32,446 nt of DNA from Bacteroidales bacterium (lineage in GTDB: Bacteria; Bacteroidota; Bacteroidia; Bacteroidales; GCA-2748055): the NCBI GenBank assembly GCA_018400695.1, contig JAGYMF010000007.1, positions 1 to 32,446 on the forward strand. Reading direction: 5' to 3'. The notes below the pieces were generated by a model that had not been told where the DNA came from, ran no database searches, and was given only the letters and a program-made list of their open reading frames with translations. Positions 1-9,819 of the stretch are shown here, piece by piece (position 1 is the stretch's first letter; each line of letters begins with the position of its first letter). A program made the translations under genes and the position numbers.

Positions 1-56
1 TTGAAGGTGTTGCATTGTTTGCTATTGTGGTAGCACTGCTATCAGACAGTGCATAG
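1..56 (+). CDS. atpE: ATP synthase F0 subunit c, C-terminal fragment (truncated by window start)
   Basis: Frame 3 translation EGVALFAIVVALLSDSA* (stop 54-56) matches the end of subunit c and is followed directly by atpF. Confidence 0.85.
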   Translation, partial: EGVALFAIVVALLSDSA

Positions 57-64
57 AGAAAAAT

Positions 65-89
65 GACCCGCAACCACGTGTTGCGGGTC
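65..89 (+). promoter_or_regulatory. Intercistronic RNA hairpin between atpE and atpF
   Basis: GACCCGCAAC (65-74), loop CACGT, GTTGCGGGTC (80-89): perfect 10-bp GC-rich stem with a 5-nt loop and no following T-tract. Confidence 0.75.
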
Positions 90-117
90 GTTCATTGAAA
101 ATTTAATTCATAATATT

Positions 118-612
118 ATGGATCTTGTAACTCCCGGAATAGGAATGATCTTCTGGACGACGTTGTTCTTCCTGGTATTGCTCCTGCTGTTGAGGAAATT
201 TGCCTGGCCGGCTATTCTTTCTGCTGTGCATGCCCGGAATGAGAGCATCAGGAAAGCTTTGAAATCCGCTGAAAAAGCGCGGGAAGAGATGACAAAGCTC
301 CAGGCAGATAATGAGAAGATTCTTGCTGAAGCAAAGGCAGAGCGCGATGCGATGATGAAAGATGCACGTGATGTAAAGGACAAGATTATTGCTGAAGCGA
401 AGGACAAGGCCTCCGAAGAGGCTGAAAAGCTATTGAAAAACGCCCGTAGTGCGATCCGGAATGAAAAGGATGCTGCCATTGCGGAGCTGAAACAGCAAAT
501 GGCTGTGCTTTCTGTTGAAATTGCTGAAAAAATACTGAAGCATAAGCTGAGCGGAGATAAGGAACAGGAAGCCCTTGTTGGTAAACTGATTGACGATATC
601 GATCTGAACTGA
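118..612 (+). CDS. atpF: ATP synthase F0 subunit b
   Basis: N-terminal TM segment plus long charged helix (FAWPAILSAVHARNESIRKALKSAEKAREEM); position between atpE and atpH. Confidence 0.95.
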   Translation: MDLVTPGIGMIFWTTLFFLVLLLLLRKFAWPAILSAVHARNESIRKALKSAEKAREEMTKLQADNEKILAEAKAERDAMMKDARDVKDKIIAEAKDKASEEAEKLLKNARSAIRNEKDAAIAELKQQMAVLSVEIAEKILKHKLSGDKEQEALVGKLIDDIDLN

Positions 613-620
613 AGCGCGCC

Positions 621-1157
621 ATGAATGATAGTAAAATACCGGTTCGTTATGCCAGGGCGCTTTTTGAAAGTGCCCGGGAAAAAGAGATCCTTGACGATGT
701 CATGAAAGATATGATAGCGTTGCAGGAAATCTGCACCTTGCCGGAATTTCATTTCCTGGTAAACACACCTGTAATCAGGGTATCTTTGAAATCTGAAATA
801 ATGTCCCTTGCGCTTGCAAAAGGATTGCATGAACTGACCCTGTCATTGATGGACCTGCTGATCAGGAATGGAAGGGAACAATATATTGGAGGCATTGTCC
901 GGAATTTTATTGGACTTTATAAAAAGCATAAGGGAATCAGATCGGCTACATTTACTACCGCAGTTGCAATGTCGAAGGAGATAAAAAAAGATGTAGAGAA
1001 GGTCATTCAGGAGACGCTTAATCACTCCGTGGAGCTGGAAACCGGGCTGGACAAAGATCTGATCGGGGGATTTGTGATCAGAATAGACGACCTGCAATAT
1101 GATGCCAGCGTCGCCAATAGTTTAAAAAGAGTTAAACAACGGTTATTGAATCAATAA
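621..1157 (+). CDS. atpH: ATP synthase F1 subunit delta
   Basis: 178 aa, RYARALFESAREKEILDDV...GGFVIRIDDLQYDASVANSLKRVKQRL is typical of subunit delta. Confidence 0.95.
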   Translation: MNDSKIPVRYARALFESAREKEILDDVMKDMIALQEICTLPEFHFLVNTPVIRVSLKSEIMSLALAKGLHELTLSLMDLLIRNGREQYIGGIVRNFIGLYKKHKGIRSATFTTAVAMSKEIKKDVEKVIQETLNHSVELETGLDKDLIGGFVIRIDDLQYDASVANSLKRVKQRLLNQ

Positions 1158-1172
1158 GAAAAAGTATAGCGT

Positions 1173-2756
1173 ATGGCTCAGATCAAACCTTCAGAAGTAT
1201 CAGAAATACTTAAAAAACAACTTGAAGGATTTAAAAGTGATGTTGAACTTGAAGAGGTGGGTACGGTACTTCAGGTTGGCGATGGTATTGCGAGGATCTA
1301 TGGCTTGAACCGCGTTCAGGCAAATGAACTCATTGAATTTGACAGTGGTGTAAGGGGCATTGTACTGAACCTTGAAGAGGATAATGTAGGTGCCGTGTTG
1401 CTCGGTCCTTCAGAGAAGATCAAAGAGGGAGATACAGTCAAGCGGACAAAGCGGATTGCTTCTATCAAGGTAGGTGAGAAATTACTGGGCCGTGTGATCA
1501 ATACCCTTGGAGACCCCCTGGACGGTAAGGGGCCCATATCAGGTGAGCTTTACGAAATGCCAATGGAAAGGAAGGCTCCCGGGGTAATTTTCAGACAACC
1601 TGTGAATGAGCCTTTGCAAACGGGGATTAAATCGATCGATGCCATGATCCCTATTGGAAGGGGTCAGCGTGAGCTGATTATTGGTGACAGGCAGACCGGG
1701 AAGACTGCTATTGCTATTGATACGATACTTAATCAGAAGGAGTTTTTTGATAGGGGAGAGACGGTTTATTGTGTATATGTGGCGATCGGACAGAAAGGAA
1801 GTACCGTTGCCAATGTGCGCAACACGCTGGAGAAGAATGGTGCAATGGATTATACAGTGATCGTTTCAGCAACAGCGTCAGACCCTGCTGCACTTCAGTT
1901 TTATGCTCCTTTCGCAGGATGCACGATCGGTGAATATTTTCGGGATACGGGACGCCCGTCACTGATCATCTATGACGATCTGTCCAAACAAGCGGTCTCC
2001 TACAGAGAAGTGTCCCTTCTGCTAAGAAGGCCTCCGGGACGTGAAGCGTATCCAGGAGATGTCTTCTACCTTCATTCACGCTTGCTGGAAAGAGCCGCCA
2101 AGATCATCGAATCTGATGAGATCGCTGCCAAAATGAACGACCTGCCTGATTCCCTTAAACCGCTGGTTAAGGGAGGGGGTTCTCTGACAGCTCTTCCGAT
2201 CATTGAAACACAGGCCGGGGATGTTTCAGCCTATATTCCAACCAATGTGATCTCAATTACCGATGGACAGATCTTTCTGGAGCCAAACCTCTTTAATGCA
2301 GGAATCCGTCCTGCCATTAATGTCGGCATCTCAGTATCCAGAGTGGGAGGTAACGCGCAAATTAAGGCGATGAAAAAAATCGCCGGTACGCTGAAACTGG
2401 ATCAGGCGCAGTTTCGTGAACTGGAGGCGTTTGCCAAATTTGGATCTGACCTGGATGCAGCTACGAAGGCGGTACTCGATAAGGGTAGAAAGAACGTAGA
2501 GATCCTGAAGCAGGGTCAATATTCACCCTTTCCGGTGGAGAAACAAATCGCTATTATCTACTGTGGAACCAAAGGATTGTTGAAAGATATCAAAATCAGT
2601 CAGGTACAGCAGTTCCAGAAAGAATTCCTTGAATTCCTTGAGCTGAAACATAAAAACATCCTGAAGAAATTGTCGGAAGGAAAAATCGATGATGAGATAA
2701 CCAACGTTCTCGAATCTGTAGCCAAAGATATCGTGGAAGAATTATCAAACAACTAA
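1173..2756 (+). CDS. atpA: ATP synthase F1 subunit alpha
   Basis: 527 aa; Walker A GDRQTGKT; alpha signatures ([13 protein letters not shown]). Confidence 0.98.
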   Translation: MAQIKPSEVSEILKKQLEGFKSDVELEEVGTVLQVGDGIARIYGLNRVQANELIEFDSGVRGIVLNLEEDNVGAVLLGPSEKIKEGDTVKRTKRIASIKVGEKLLGRVINTLGDPLDGKGPISGELYEMPMERKAPGVIFRQPVNEPLQTGIKSIDAMIPIGRGQRELIIGDRQTGKTAIAIDTILNQKEFFDRGETVYCVYVAIGQKGSTVANVRNTLEKNGAMDYTVIVSATASDPAALQFYAPFAGCTIGEYFRDTGRPSLIIYDDLSKQAVSYREVSLLLRRPPGREAYPGDVFYLHSRLLERAAKIIESDEIAAKMNDLPDSLKPLVKGGGSLTALPIIETQAGDVSAYIPTNVISITDGQIFLEPNLFNAGIRPAINVGISVSRVGGNAQIKAMKKIAGTLKLDQAQFRELEAFAKFGSDLDAATKAVLDKGRKNVEILKQGQYSPFPVEKQIAIIYCGTKGLLKDIKISQVQQFQKEFLEFLELKHKNILKKLSEGKIDDEITNVLESVAKDIVEELSNN

Positions 2757-2788
2757 CCCTCAACTAAACTAAGCTCTCAATAATAAAA

Positions 2789-3676
2789 ATGGCTAACCTT
2801 AAAGAAATACGGGACCGAAGGGAATCAGTTGCTTCTACAAGGCAGATAACGAGTGCTATGAAAATGGTTGCTGCAGCAAAGTTGAAAAAGGCGCAGGATG
2901 CCATTGTCCAGTTAAGACCTTACGCTGATAAATTGCAGGAGATCCTGGGAAGTATTAGTGATAGTCTGAAAGGGGATGAGCAGAACATCTATGCGCAAAG
3001 CAGGGATGATGAGAATATACTGTTGGTGTTGATCACCTCAAACAGGGGTCTCTGTGGTGCATTTAACAGCAATGCTATCAAGGCATCCATCCATGCTGCA
3101 CTGGATACCTATTCTGACCAGATGATGGCCGGACAGGTCGATTTTCTGGCTATCGGAAAGAAAGGAGCCGATTTTCTTAAAAGGAATGGTTATAATGTCA
3201 TCTTCAATGGCAGTGAGATTTATGATGATCTCAGCTTTGAAAGATCGGTTGAAATATCAGAAATGGTGATGAAACTCTATGTTGCAGGTGATTATGACCA
3301 CGTGGATATTGTATATAACCAATTCAAAAATGCGGCGACCCAGATCCTGGCCATTGAGCAGTTCCTGCCCATAAAAATGGTGGAGCTGGCAGAAGAAGAG
3401 CCTTCCATGGTGCATACAGATTTTATTTTTGAGCCTACCAAGGAGTTTATTCTTAAAGAACTGATACCCAGGTCACTAAAACTTCAGTTTTATAAGGCAA
3501 CTATTGATTCTTTTGCATCTGAACATGGTGCGCGGATGACTGCCATGCATAAGGCAACCGATAATGCCACGGAAATGATGAAAGAGCTTGCCCTGGAATA
3601 CAACAAGGCCCGACAGGCGGCTATAACCAACGAGATTATCGAAATTGTGGGTGGTGCAGAGGCCCTGAATGGCTAA
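2789..3676 (+). CDS. atpG: ATP synthase F1 subunit gamma
   Basis: MANLKEIRDRRESVASTRQITSAMKMVAAAKLKKAQ and C-terminal RQAAITNEIIEIVGGAEAL. Confidence 0.97.
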   Translation: MANLKEIRDRRESVASTRQITSAMKMVAAAKLKKAQDAIVQLRPYADKLQEILGSISDSLKGDEQNIYAQSRDDENILLVLITSNRGLCGAFNSNAIKASIHAALDTYSDQMMAGQVDFLAIGKKGADFLKRNGYNVIFNGSEIYDDLSFERSVEISEMVMKLYVAGDYDHVDIVYNQFKNAATQILAIEQFLPIKMVELAEEEPSMVHTDFIFEPTKEFILKELIPRSLKLQFYKATIDSFASEHGARMTAMHKATDNATEMMKELALEYNKARQAAITNEIIEIVGGAEALNG

Positions 3677-3999
3677 TCCATGTTTCCTGATTCCTTCAAT
3701 AATTTTAACCTATCCAGCTGTCTTTTTCATTCTACTATGATGAAGCACTGCTATTGCGCTGAATGTAATGCAATAATGCGTTATGCCCAAGGAGAATTTG
3801 CTTGGTTTTGTAGTTTTTCTACTATCTTCGGCACGTCAAAAGATATTTAGGATTGGCTATGCTTTAATTTGTCTGAGAAAATTAGAAAATGGATGTAATC
3901 TTACCGTTAGATATCCGGTACAGACGACGATAATATGCTATAAATGGCAAATATATAAATGAATACATTATTATGTCAAAGTATAATTAGGTATACAAA

Positions 4000-5157
4000 A
4001 TGAAATTAACAAAACAGTTCAAAGAATTTTTTAACAGCGAAAAGGCAGGCGGACTAATTTTAGTTATCGTGACAGTTCTTTCACTTGTTCTTGCAAACTC
4101 TGCCTGGCAAATAGACTATATCAATTTTTGGCATATTGACCTGGGCGGACACAGTATGGTTCACTGGATTAATGACGGGCTGATGACCTTCTTCTTTTTG
4201 CTGATTGGATTGGAATTGCAACGAGAAATATACGTAGGAGAGCTTTCCAATATAAAAAAGGCGTCATTGCCCATTTTTGCAGCATTGGGTGGTATGATTG
4301 TTCCCGCAGGAATATATTTATTATTTAACTTTGGTACGGACACGCAATCAGGTGTAGGTATTCCAATGGCAACTGATATTGCTTTTGCAGTTGGAATTTT
4401 ATCCATATTAGGTAATCGTATTCCCGCAGCACTAAAGATATTTTTACTGGCTATCGCAATCGTGGACGACTTAGGAGCAATTATTATAATTGCAATTTTT
4501 TATACATCCACGTTGGTTTTGACCAATTTGTTTATTGCTTTGGCCATTTGGGGTTTGCTTATTGTTCTCAACAGACTAAAAGTTAATAACTTAATCCCTT
4601 ATTTAATAGGGGGTGTAGTCATGTGGTATTTTATGTTGCATTCAGGCGTACATGCTACAATAACAGGAGTTTTATTGGCGTTTGCCATTCCATTTCGAAA
4701 TGGAGGAGAGAAAACCCCTTCATTTATTCTTCAACATTTCTTACATAAACCAGTAACATTTCTGGTTTTACCATTGTTTGCGATAGCAAACACCTGCATT
4801 TCAATTGGCGGCAGTGGGCATAGTATTTTTGAACAAACAAGCAGTTTAGGTATTATAGCAGGGCTTTTGATCGGGAAACCTTTGGGTATTTGGCTCTTTT
4901 CATTTATTGCTGTTGGAGTGGGAATTAGTGTAATACCCGGAGGTCTGAAATGGAAAAATATCTTTGGAGTAGGATTATTGGGTGGTATCGGTTTTACAAT
5001 GTCAATCTTTATTACACTTCTTGCGTTTGATGATATAGATATCATAAACAATTCTAAAATGGCTATTCTTCTTGCTTCTGCTACTGCAGGGATTATCGGC
5101 TTTGTTTTTCTAAGACTGACAATGAAGCCACATGTTGAAAATGAAGATGCAATTTGA
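4000..5157 (+). CDS. nhaA: Na+/H+ antiporter NhaA
   Basis: 385 aa; NhaA signatures GLELQREIYVGEL, GVGIPMATDIAFAVG, AIVDDLGAIIIIAIFY, HSGVHATITGVLLA. Confidence 0.97.
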   Translation: MKLTKQFKEFFNSEKAGGLILVIVTVLSLVLANSAWQIDYINFWHIDLGGHSMVHWINDGLMTFFFLLIGLELQREIYVGELSNIKKASLPIFAALGGMIVPAGIYLLFNFGTDTQSGVGIPMATDIAFAVGILSILGNRIPAALKIFLLAIAIVDDLGAIIIIAIFYTSTLVLTNLFIALAIWGLLIVLNRLKVNNLIPYLIGGVVMWYFMLHSGVHATITGVLLAFAIPFRNGGEKTPSFILQHFLHKPVTFLVLPLFAIANTCISIGGSGHSIFEQTSSLGIIAGLLIGKPLGIWLFSFIAVGVGISVIPGGLKWKNIFGVGLLGGIGFTMSIFITLLAFDDIDIINNSKMAILLASATAGIIGFVFLRLTMKPHVENEDAI

Positions 5158-5340
5158 TAATAGAAAATGGCTGTTTACAAATACTAAGAAGCTGATAGAT
5201 AAGAGAATTTCCTGGTTTAGAGATAACTGCCATTCACCAGGTGACTGAAATCGTCACGGATGTGATGAAGGAGTTCGCCGTTTTTTTCAGCATGTCCAGC
5301 CGGCCTTGATTTCGCGGTGTAACTGCGTTCGGAAAACACT

Positions 5341-8300
5341 TTAACTGCTGTATTCCCCCCAGCTCTTGATCGGGATATCATCCATCTCCATTTTGCAGAT
5401 GGCATAGATGAACGCACTGGCCAGACGTGCATTGGTAATTAGCGGGATGTTGAAATCCACTGCTGAACGCCTGATGGTGTAATCGTTGGATAATTCATGG
5501 GAGGTGAGGTTTTTTGGGATGTTGATCACCAGGTCGATCTGACCTCCTGCCAGATGATCCAGCACATTGGGCTTTTTGTCTTCATCCGGCCAGGCAAGAT
5601 CGATCGAATCAAAACCGTTGAGCCTTAAAAACTCATGGGTTCCGTGTGTGGCGAACAGGTTGTACCCCTTCCCGATAAGCATCCTGCAGGAATTAATCAG
5701 TTCAACCTTGGAGCGCATGGGGCCCGTGGAGAGAAGGATATTCTTTTTAGGAATGGTATACCCTACAGACAGCATCGCCTTTAGAATCGCTTCGTAATAA
5801 TTGTCTCCTATACATCCTACCTCGCCGGTAGATGACATGTCTACACCAAGCACAGGATCGGCCTTTTTAAGCCTGCTGAATGAAAATTGTGGTGCTTTGC
5901 AACCGATATGGTCAAGGTCAAAAATCGATTTATGTGGCTTTTCTACTGGAGCATCCAGCATGATGCGCGTGGCCTGGTCAATAAGATTGGTCTTTAGAAC
6001 CTTGGAGACAAATGGCATGCTCCTGGAGGCGCGCAGATTGCATTCGATCACTTTGATGTCATTGTCCTTGGCCAGGAATTGCATATTAAAGGGACCAGAG
6101 ATATCCAATGCACCAGCCAGCTGGTGGGCAATCTTCTTAATCCTTCTGACAGTTTCAAAATAAATCTTCTGCGGCGGAAATACAATGGTCGCATCACCGG
6201 AATGGACCCCGGCAAATTCCACATGCTCAGAGATGGCATAAGAGAACAATTCACCCCCCTTCGCTACAGCATCAATCTCGATCTCCTTTGCCTGTTCAAT
6301 AAATTCTGAAACCACCACCGGGTACTGCTTCGATACTTTGGCTGCCAGGGTCAGAAAATCTTCCAGTTCCTCACTATTCGACACAACATTCATGGCTGCT
6401 CCTGAAAGCACGTAGGATGGACGAACCAGCAGGGGATAGCCTACCTCACTGACAAACGCTTTGATCTCCGTGAGGCTTGTAAGCTCTTTCCAACGGGGTT
6501 GATCAATTCCAAGTTTGTCGAGCAGCATGGAGAATTTATGGCGGTTCTCTGCATTGTCAATAGAAGTTGGAGAGGTGCCCAGAACATGTACATCGAATTG
6601 ATGCAGCCGCAGAGCCAGGTTGTTGGGGATCTGTCCCCCTACCGAAACGATCATCCCCTTGGGATTCTCCAGGTCGTGGATGTCCATGACACGCTCGAAC
6701 GATAATTCATCAAAATAGAGCCGGTCGCAAACATCGTAATCGGTCGAGACGGTTTCCGGGTTGTAATTGATCATGACAGACCGGTATCCCTGCTCGTTAA
6801 TCGTTTTCAGGGCATTGACACTGCACCAGTCGAACTCTACACTGCTTCCAATCCGGTAGGCTCCGGAGCCCAGAACTACCACTGATTGCCGGTCGTTGTA
6901 AAATTCAATGTCATGTTCCCTGCCGCTATACGTCAGGTAAAGGTAATTTGTAAGGGCCGGGTACTCAGCTGCGAGGGTGTCAATTTGCTTAACATAGGGC
7001 AGGATATTTCGCTTTTTTCTGTGCTCGCGGACCTGGTGCATCTCCTCGGTAACATCGCCGTTCAGGATAATCCGGGCCAGCTGGAAATCGCTGAAGCCAT
7101 ATACCTTGGCTTGCAGCAGCAAAGTATCATCCAACGCTTCAAGTGACGAAACCTGCTCCAGCTCATTTTTCAGGTCAAAGATGTTTTTTAACTTTACGAG
7201 AAACCATTTATCAATCTTCGTCAGATCATGGACCTGGTTGATCGTATACCCTTTTTCAAAGGCCTTTTCAATAACAAGCACACGCATGTCAGTGGGTTCG
7301 GTCAACTCTTTTTCAAGATCATCGAATGAAAGATTTATATTTCCGACAAAACCATGCATTCCCTGTCCGATCATCCTGATTCCCTTCTGAATGGCCTCCT
7401 CAAAAGTGCGTCCGATAGCCATCACTTCTCCTACGGATTTCATGCTGGAATCGATCATCTTTGATACACCGCTAAATTTGTTGAGATCCCAGCGCGGTAT
7501 CTTGCAGACAATATAATCGAGCGCAGGTTCAAAAAACGCAGAGGTTGTTTTGGTAATGGAATTTCTCAATTCATGCAATCCATATCCCAATGCCAGCTTT
7601 GCAGCGACAAATGCCAGCGGATAACCGGTGGCCTTGGATGCCAGTGCTGAGGACCTTGAGAGACGGGCGTTCACCTCGATCACCCTGTAATCTTCTGATT
7701 CAGGATCAAGTGCATACTGAACATTGCACTCTCCGATGATGCCGATATGCCGGATGATCTCAATAGCCAGTTTTCGTAATTTATGGTATTCACTGTTGGT
7801 AAGCGTTTGCGACGGAGCTACAACAATGCTCTCCCCGGTATGAATGCCCAGGGGATCGAAGTTTTCCATGTTGCATACGGTGATACAGTTGTCATACTTG
7901 TCACGCACAACCTCGTATTCTACCTCCTTCCAACCCTTCAGTGACTCTTCAACCAGGATCTGATTGGAGTAGGAAAAGGCATTGGTGGCGAGCTGCTGAA
8001 GCTCATCACGGTTGTTGCAAAAACCACTGCCCTGTCCTCCCAGGGTGTAGGCTGCCCTTATAATGATAGGAAAACCAAGCTTTTCCGAAGCTTTGTGCGC
8101 ATCGGCAACCGTGGTAACAGCTATGCTGCGCGGGGTTTTGATGTTGATCTCCTTTAGCTTTCCGGAAAAAAGCTCCCGGTCTTCTGTGTCCATGATCGCC
8201 TGTACAGGCGTGCCCAGCACCCTGACATTGTATTTTTTAAGGATTCCCTGCTGGTACAACGCTACTCCACAATTCAGCGCGGTCTGTCCGCCAAATGCCA

Positions 8301-8556
8301 GCAATATGCCTTCGGGTTGCTCTTTAATGATCACCTTCTCAACAAAATAGGGAGTGATGGGTAGAAAATAGATCTCGTCAGCAACCTCTTCAGAGGTCTG
8401 GATCGTCGCAATGTTTGGATTGATCAGAACAGTACGTACCCCTTCTTCTCGTAATGCCTTTAATGCTTGTGAACCTGAATAATCAAATTCTCCTGCTTCT
8501 CCGATTTTTAGTGCTCCTGAGCCAAGGATGAGTACCTTGTTGATTTTTTCAACCAT
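5341..8556 (-). CDS. carB: Carbamoyl-phosphate synthase large subunit
   Basis: Duplicated ATP-grasp halves (KVLILGSGALKIGEAGEFDYSGSQALKAL / SVVVLGSGAYRIGSSVEFDWCSVNA). Likely start MVEKINKVL at 8556; the tracked ORF extends to 8652. Confidence 0.97.
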   Translation of the reverse strand: MVEKINKVLILGSGALKIGEAGEFDYSGSQALKALREEGVRTVLINPNIATIQTSEEVADEIYFLPITPYFVEKVIIKEQPEGILLAFGGQTALNCGVALYQQGILKKYNVRVLGTPVQAIMDTEDRELFSGKLKEINIKTPRSIAVTTVADAHKASEKLGFPIIIRAAYTLGGQGSGFCNNRDELQQLATNAFSYSNQILVEESLKGWKEVEYEVVRDKYDNCITVCNMENFDPLGIHTGESIVVAPSQTLTNSEYHKLRKLAIEIIRHIGIIGECNVQYALDPESEDYRVIEVNARLSRSSALASKATGYPLAFVAAKLALGYGLHELRNSITKTTSAFFEPALDYIVCKIPRWDLNKFSGVSKMIDSSMKSVGEVMAIGRTFEEAIQKGIRMIGQGMHGFVGNINLSFDDLEKELTEPTDMRVLVIEKAFEKGYTINQVHDLTKIDKWFLVKLKNIFDLKNELEQVSSLEALDDTLLLQAKVYGFSDFQLARIILNGDVTEEMHQVREHRKKRNILPYVKQIDTLAAEYPALTNYLYLTYSGREHDIEFYNDRQSVVVLGSGAYRIGSSVEFDWCSVNALKTINEQGYRSVMINYNPETVSTDYDVCDRLYFDELSFERVMDIHDLENPKGMIVSVGGQIPNNLALRLHQFDVHVLGTSPTSIDNAENRHKFSMLLDKLGIDQPRWKELTSLTEIKAFVSEVGYPLLVRPSYVLSGAAMNVVSNSEELEDFLTLAAKVSKQYPVVVSEFIEQAKEIEIDAVAKGGELFSYAISEHVEFAGVHSGDATIVFPPQKIYFETVRRIKKIAHQLAGALDISGPFNMQFLAKDNDIKVIECNLRASRSMPFVSKVLKTNLIDQATRIMLDAPVEKPHKSIFDLDHIGCKAPQFSFSRLKKADPVLGVDMSSTGEVGCIGDNYYEAILKAMLSVGYTIPKKNILLSTGPMRSKVELINSCRMLIGKGYNLFATHGTHEFLRLNGFDSIDLAWPDEDKKPNVLDHLAGGQIDLVINIPKNLTSHELSNDYTIRRSAVDFNIPLITNARLASAFIYAICKMEMDDIPIKSWGEYSS

Positions 8557-8629
8557 GCTGTCCTGGTATTTGTGTTTGAGTGATCGGTCCGGAGAAACTA
8601 ACCGCCCCGGCAGATCATGATCCGGGAGC

Positions 8630-8637
8630 CAAAAATA
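8630..8637 (-). promoter_or_regulatory. Putative carB -7 element (TATTTTTG)
   Basis: Reverse complement of CAAAAATA matches Bacteroidota TAnnTTTG and lies about 75 bp upstream of the carB start. Confidence 0.4.
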
Positions 8638-8675
8638 TATAAAAAAAAACAAAATTTGGCATGATTATTTAAAAA

Positions 8676-8693
8676 AATGCATAATTTTGCAAA
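8676..8693 (+). promoter_or_regulatory. ARG-box-like palindrome 1 (AATGCATAATTTTGCAAA)
   Basis: Fits much of TNTGAATWWWWATTCANW; contains TAATTTTG (8682-8689), a TAnnTTTG -7 match. Confidence 0.6.
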
Positions 8694-8696
8694 TTA

Positions 8697-8714
8697 AATG
8701 TATAAAAATACAAA
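8697..8714 (+). promoter_or_regulatory. ARG-box-like palindrome 2 (AATGTATAAAAATACAAA)
   Basis: Perfect dyad TGTAT-AAAA-ATACA; starts exactly 21 bp after box 1 (3-bp gap) and abuts the argR ATG. Confidence 0.65.
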
Positions 8715-9191
8715 ATGAAAGAGAGGAACAGCAGGCTCATGGCCATCAGACGTCTGATTACAAGGGAAAATATCTCATCACAAGAGGAACTGCTATCTAT
8801 GCTGGAGAAGCAGGGCTTTTCGATGACACAGGCGACGTTGTCACGCGATCTGAAATACCTGAGGGTGGCAAAGATGCCGGATAGCGAAAAGGGATATATT
8901 TATATGTTGACAGAGCGGCAACTAAATGATCCGTCAGAAAATTCAGAGCTTCCAATTACTGGGTTTGTCTCTATCGATTTTGCCAGGGGCATGGCCGTGA
9001 TGAAGACATTGCCCGGACATGCCAGCAGTATTGCCTATGCGCTTGATAATCTGAATTCATATGAGATCGCTGGAACTATCGCTGGTGATGATACCATTCT
9101 TATCATTCCGCGCGATGGGGTTGTGAAGAGAGACCTCGTGCACCTGCTAAAAACGAAGATGCCGGGTTTTAGTAATGACCTGGTGAATTAA
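8715..9191 (+). CDS. argR: Arginine repressor
   Basis: 158 aa; N-terminal wHTH (AIRRLITRENISSQEELLSMLEKQGFSMTQATLSRDLKYLRVAK) and C-terminal oligomerisation domain (GTIAGDDTILIIPRD). Confidence 0.95.
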   Translation: MKERNSRLMAIRRLITRENISSQEELLSMLEKQGFSMTQATLSRDLKYLRVAKMPDSEKGYIYMLTERQLNDPSENSELPITGFVSIDFARGMAVMKTLPGHASSIAYALDNLNSYEIAGTIAGDDTILIIPRDGVVKRDLVHLLKTKMPGFSNDLVN

Positions 9192-9217
9192 TAAACCAAA
9201 AAAAAACATATAAAGTG

Positions 9218-9805
9218 ATGTCACAATTTAATATTTACGTTGCAGGAAGCAATGATTTAACTTATCTGGACCATATTGAGAAGGCTATCTATGATGCTGC
9301 AAGGGTGAAGGGAACGGGTATAGCGGTCAGAAGCAGGGATTACCTCTCTGAGAAGATGCTGGAGGGAAAATCTGTGATTGCTTTGCATTCCGATGGCTCA
9401 TGGGCCGGATTCTGTTATATTGAATCATGGGGGCATAATAAATTTGTTGCCAACAGCGGACTGGTGATTAACCAGTCTTTCAGGGGAAGAGGATTGGCAA
9501 AAGCAATCAAGGCTCGTGCACTTGAACTCTCTGAAGAACTGTTTCCTGGTGCAAGCCTGTTTGGTCTTACTACCAGCCTGGCTGTGATGAAAATAAACAG
9601 CAGCCTGGGATATAAGCCGGTTACCTTCTCCGAGCTGACGGACGATGATGCATTTTGGAAAGGATGTGAGTCGTGCCCCTATTATGATATTCTCGTACGA
9701 ACCCGCAGGGCCCATTGCCTCTGTACGGGAATGTTGAAGGAGGGAAACAGGGATGTTAACACAAAAGGTGAAGCCAAGGCTACCGAACCGGAACGGGCTG
9801 CATGA
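9218..9805 (+). CDS. GNAT N-acetyltransferase, arginine-operon type (candidate N-acetylglutamate synthase)
   Basis: GNAT core SGLVINQSFRGRGLAKAIKARALELS, Cys-rich tail CESCPYYDILVRTRRAHCLC; between argR and argG. Confidence 0.8.
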   Translation: MSQFNIYVAGSNDLTYLDHIEKAIYDAARVKGTGIAVRSRDYLSEKMLEGKSVIALHSDGSWAGFCYIESWGHNKFVANSGLVINQSFRGRGLAKAIKARALELSEELFPGASLFGLTTSLAVMKINSSLGYKPVTFSELTDDDAFWKGCESCPYYDILVRTRRAHCLCTGMLKEGNRDVNTKGEAKATEPERAA

Positions 9806-9819
9806 AAAATAGATAAAAA

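Noticed and set aside
108-830. 240-aa minus-strand ORF opposite atpF/atpH
   Set aside because: Antisense to well-supported atpF and atpH; Ser/Phe/Ala-rich low-complexity translation typical of an antisense frame.
3752-3775. TATTGC...GCAATA inverted repeat upstream of nhaA as an att site or riboswitch
   Set aside because: Only a 6-bp stem with a 12-nt loop; no flanking direct repeats or integrase.
3802-3830. Possible nhaA promoter TTGG...TATCTTCG
   Set aside because: Deviates from TAnnTTTG by one base and lies about 170 bp from the start codon; too weak to list.
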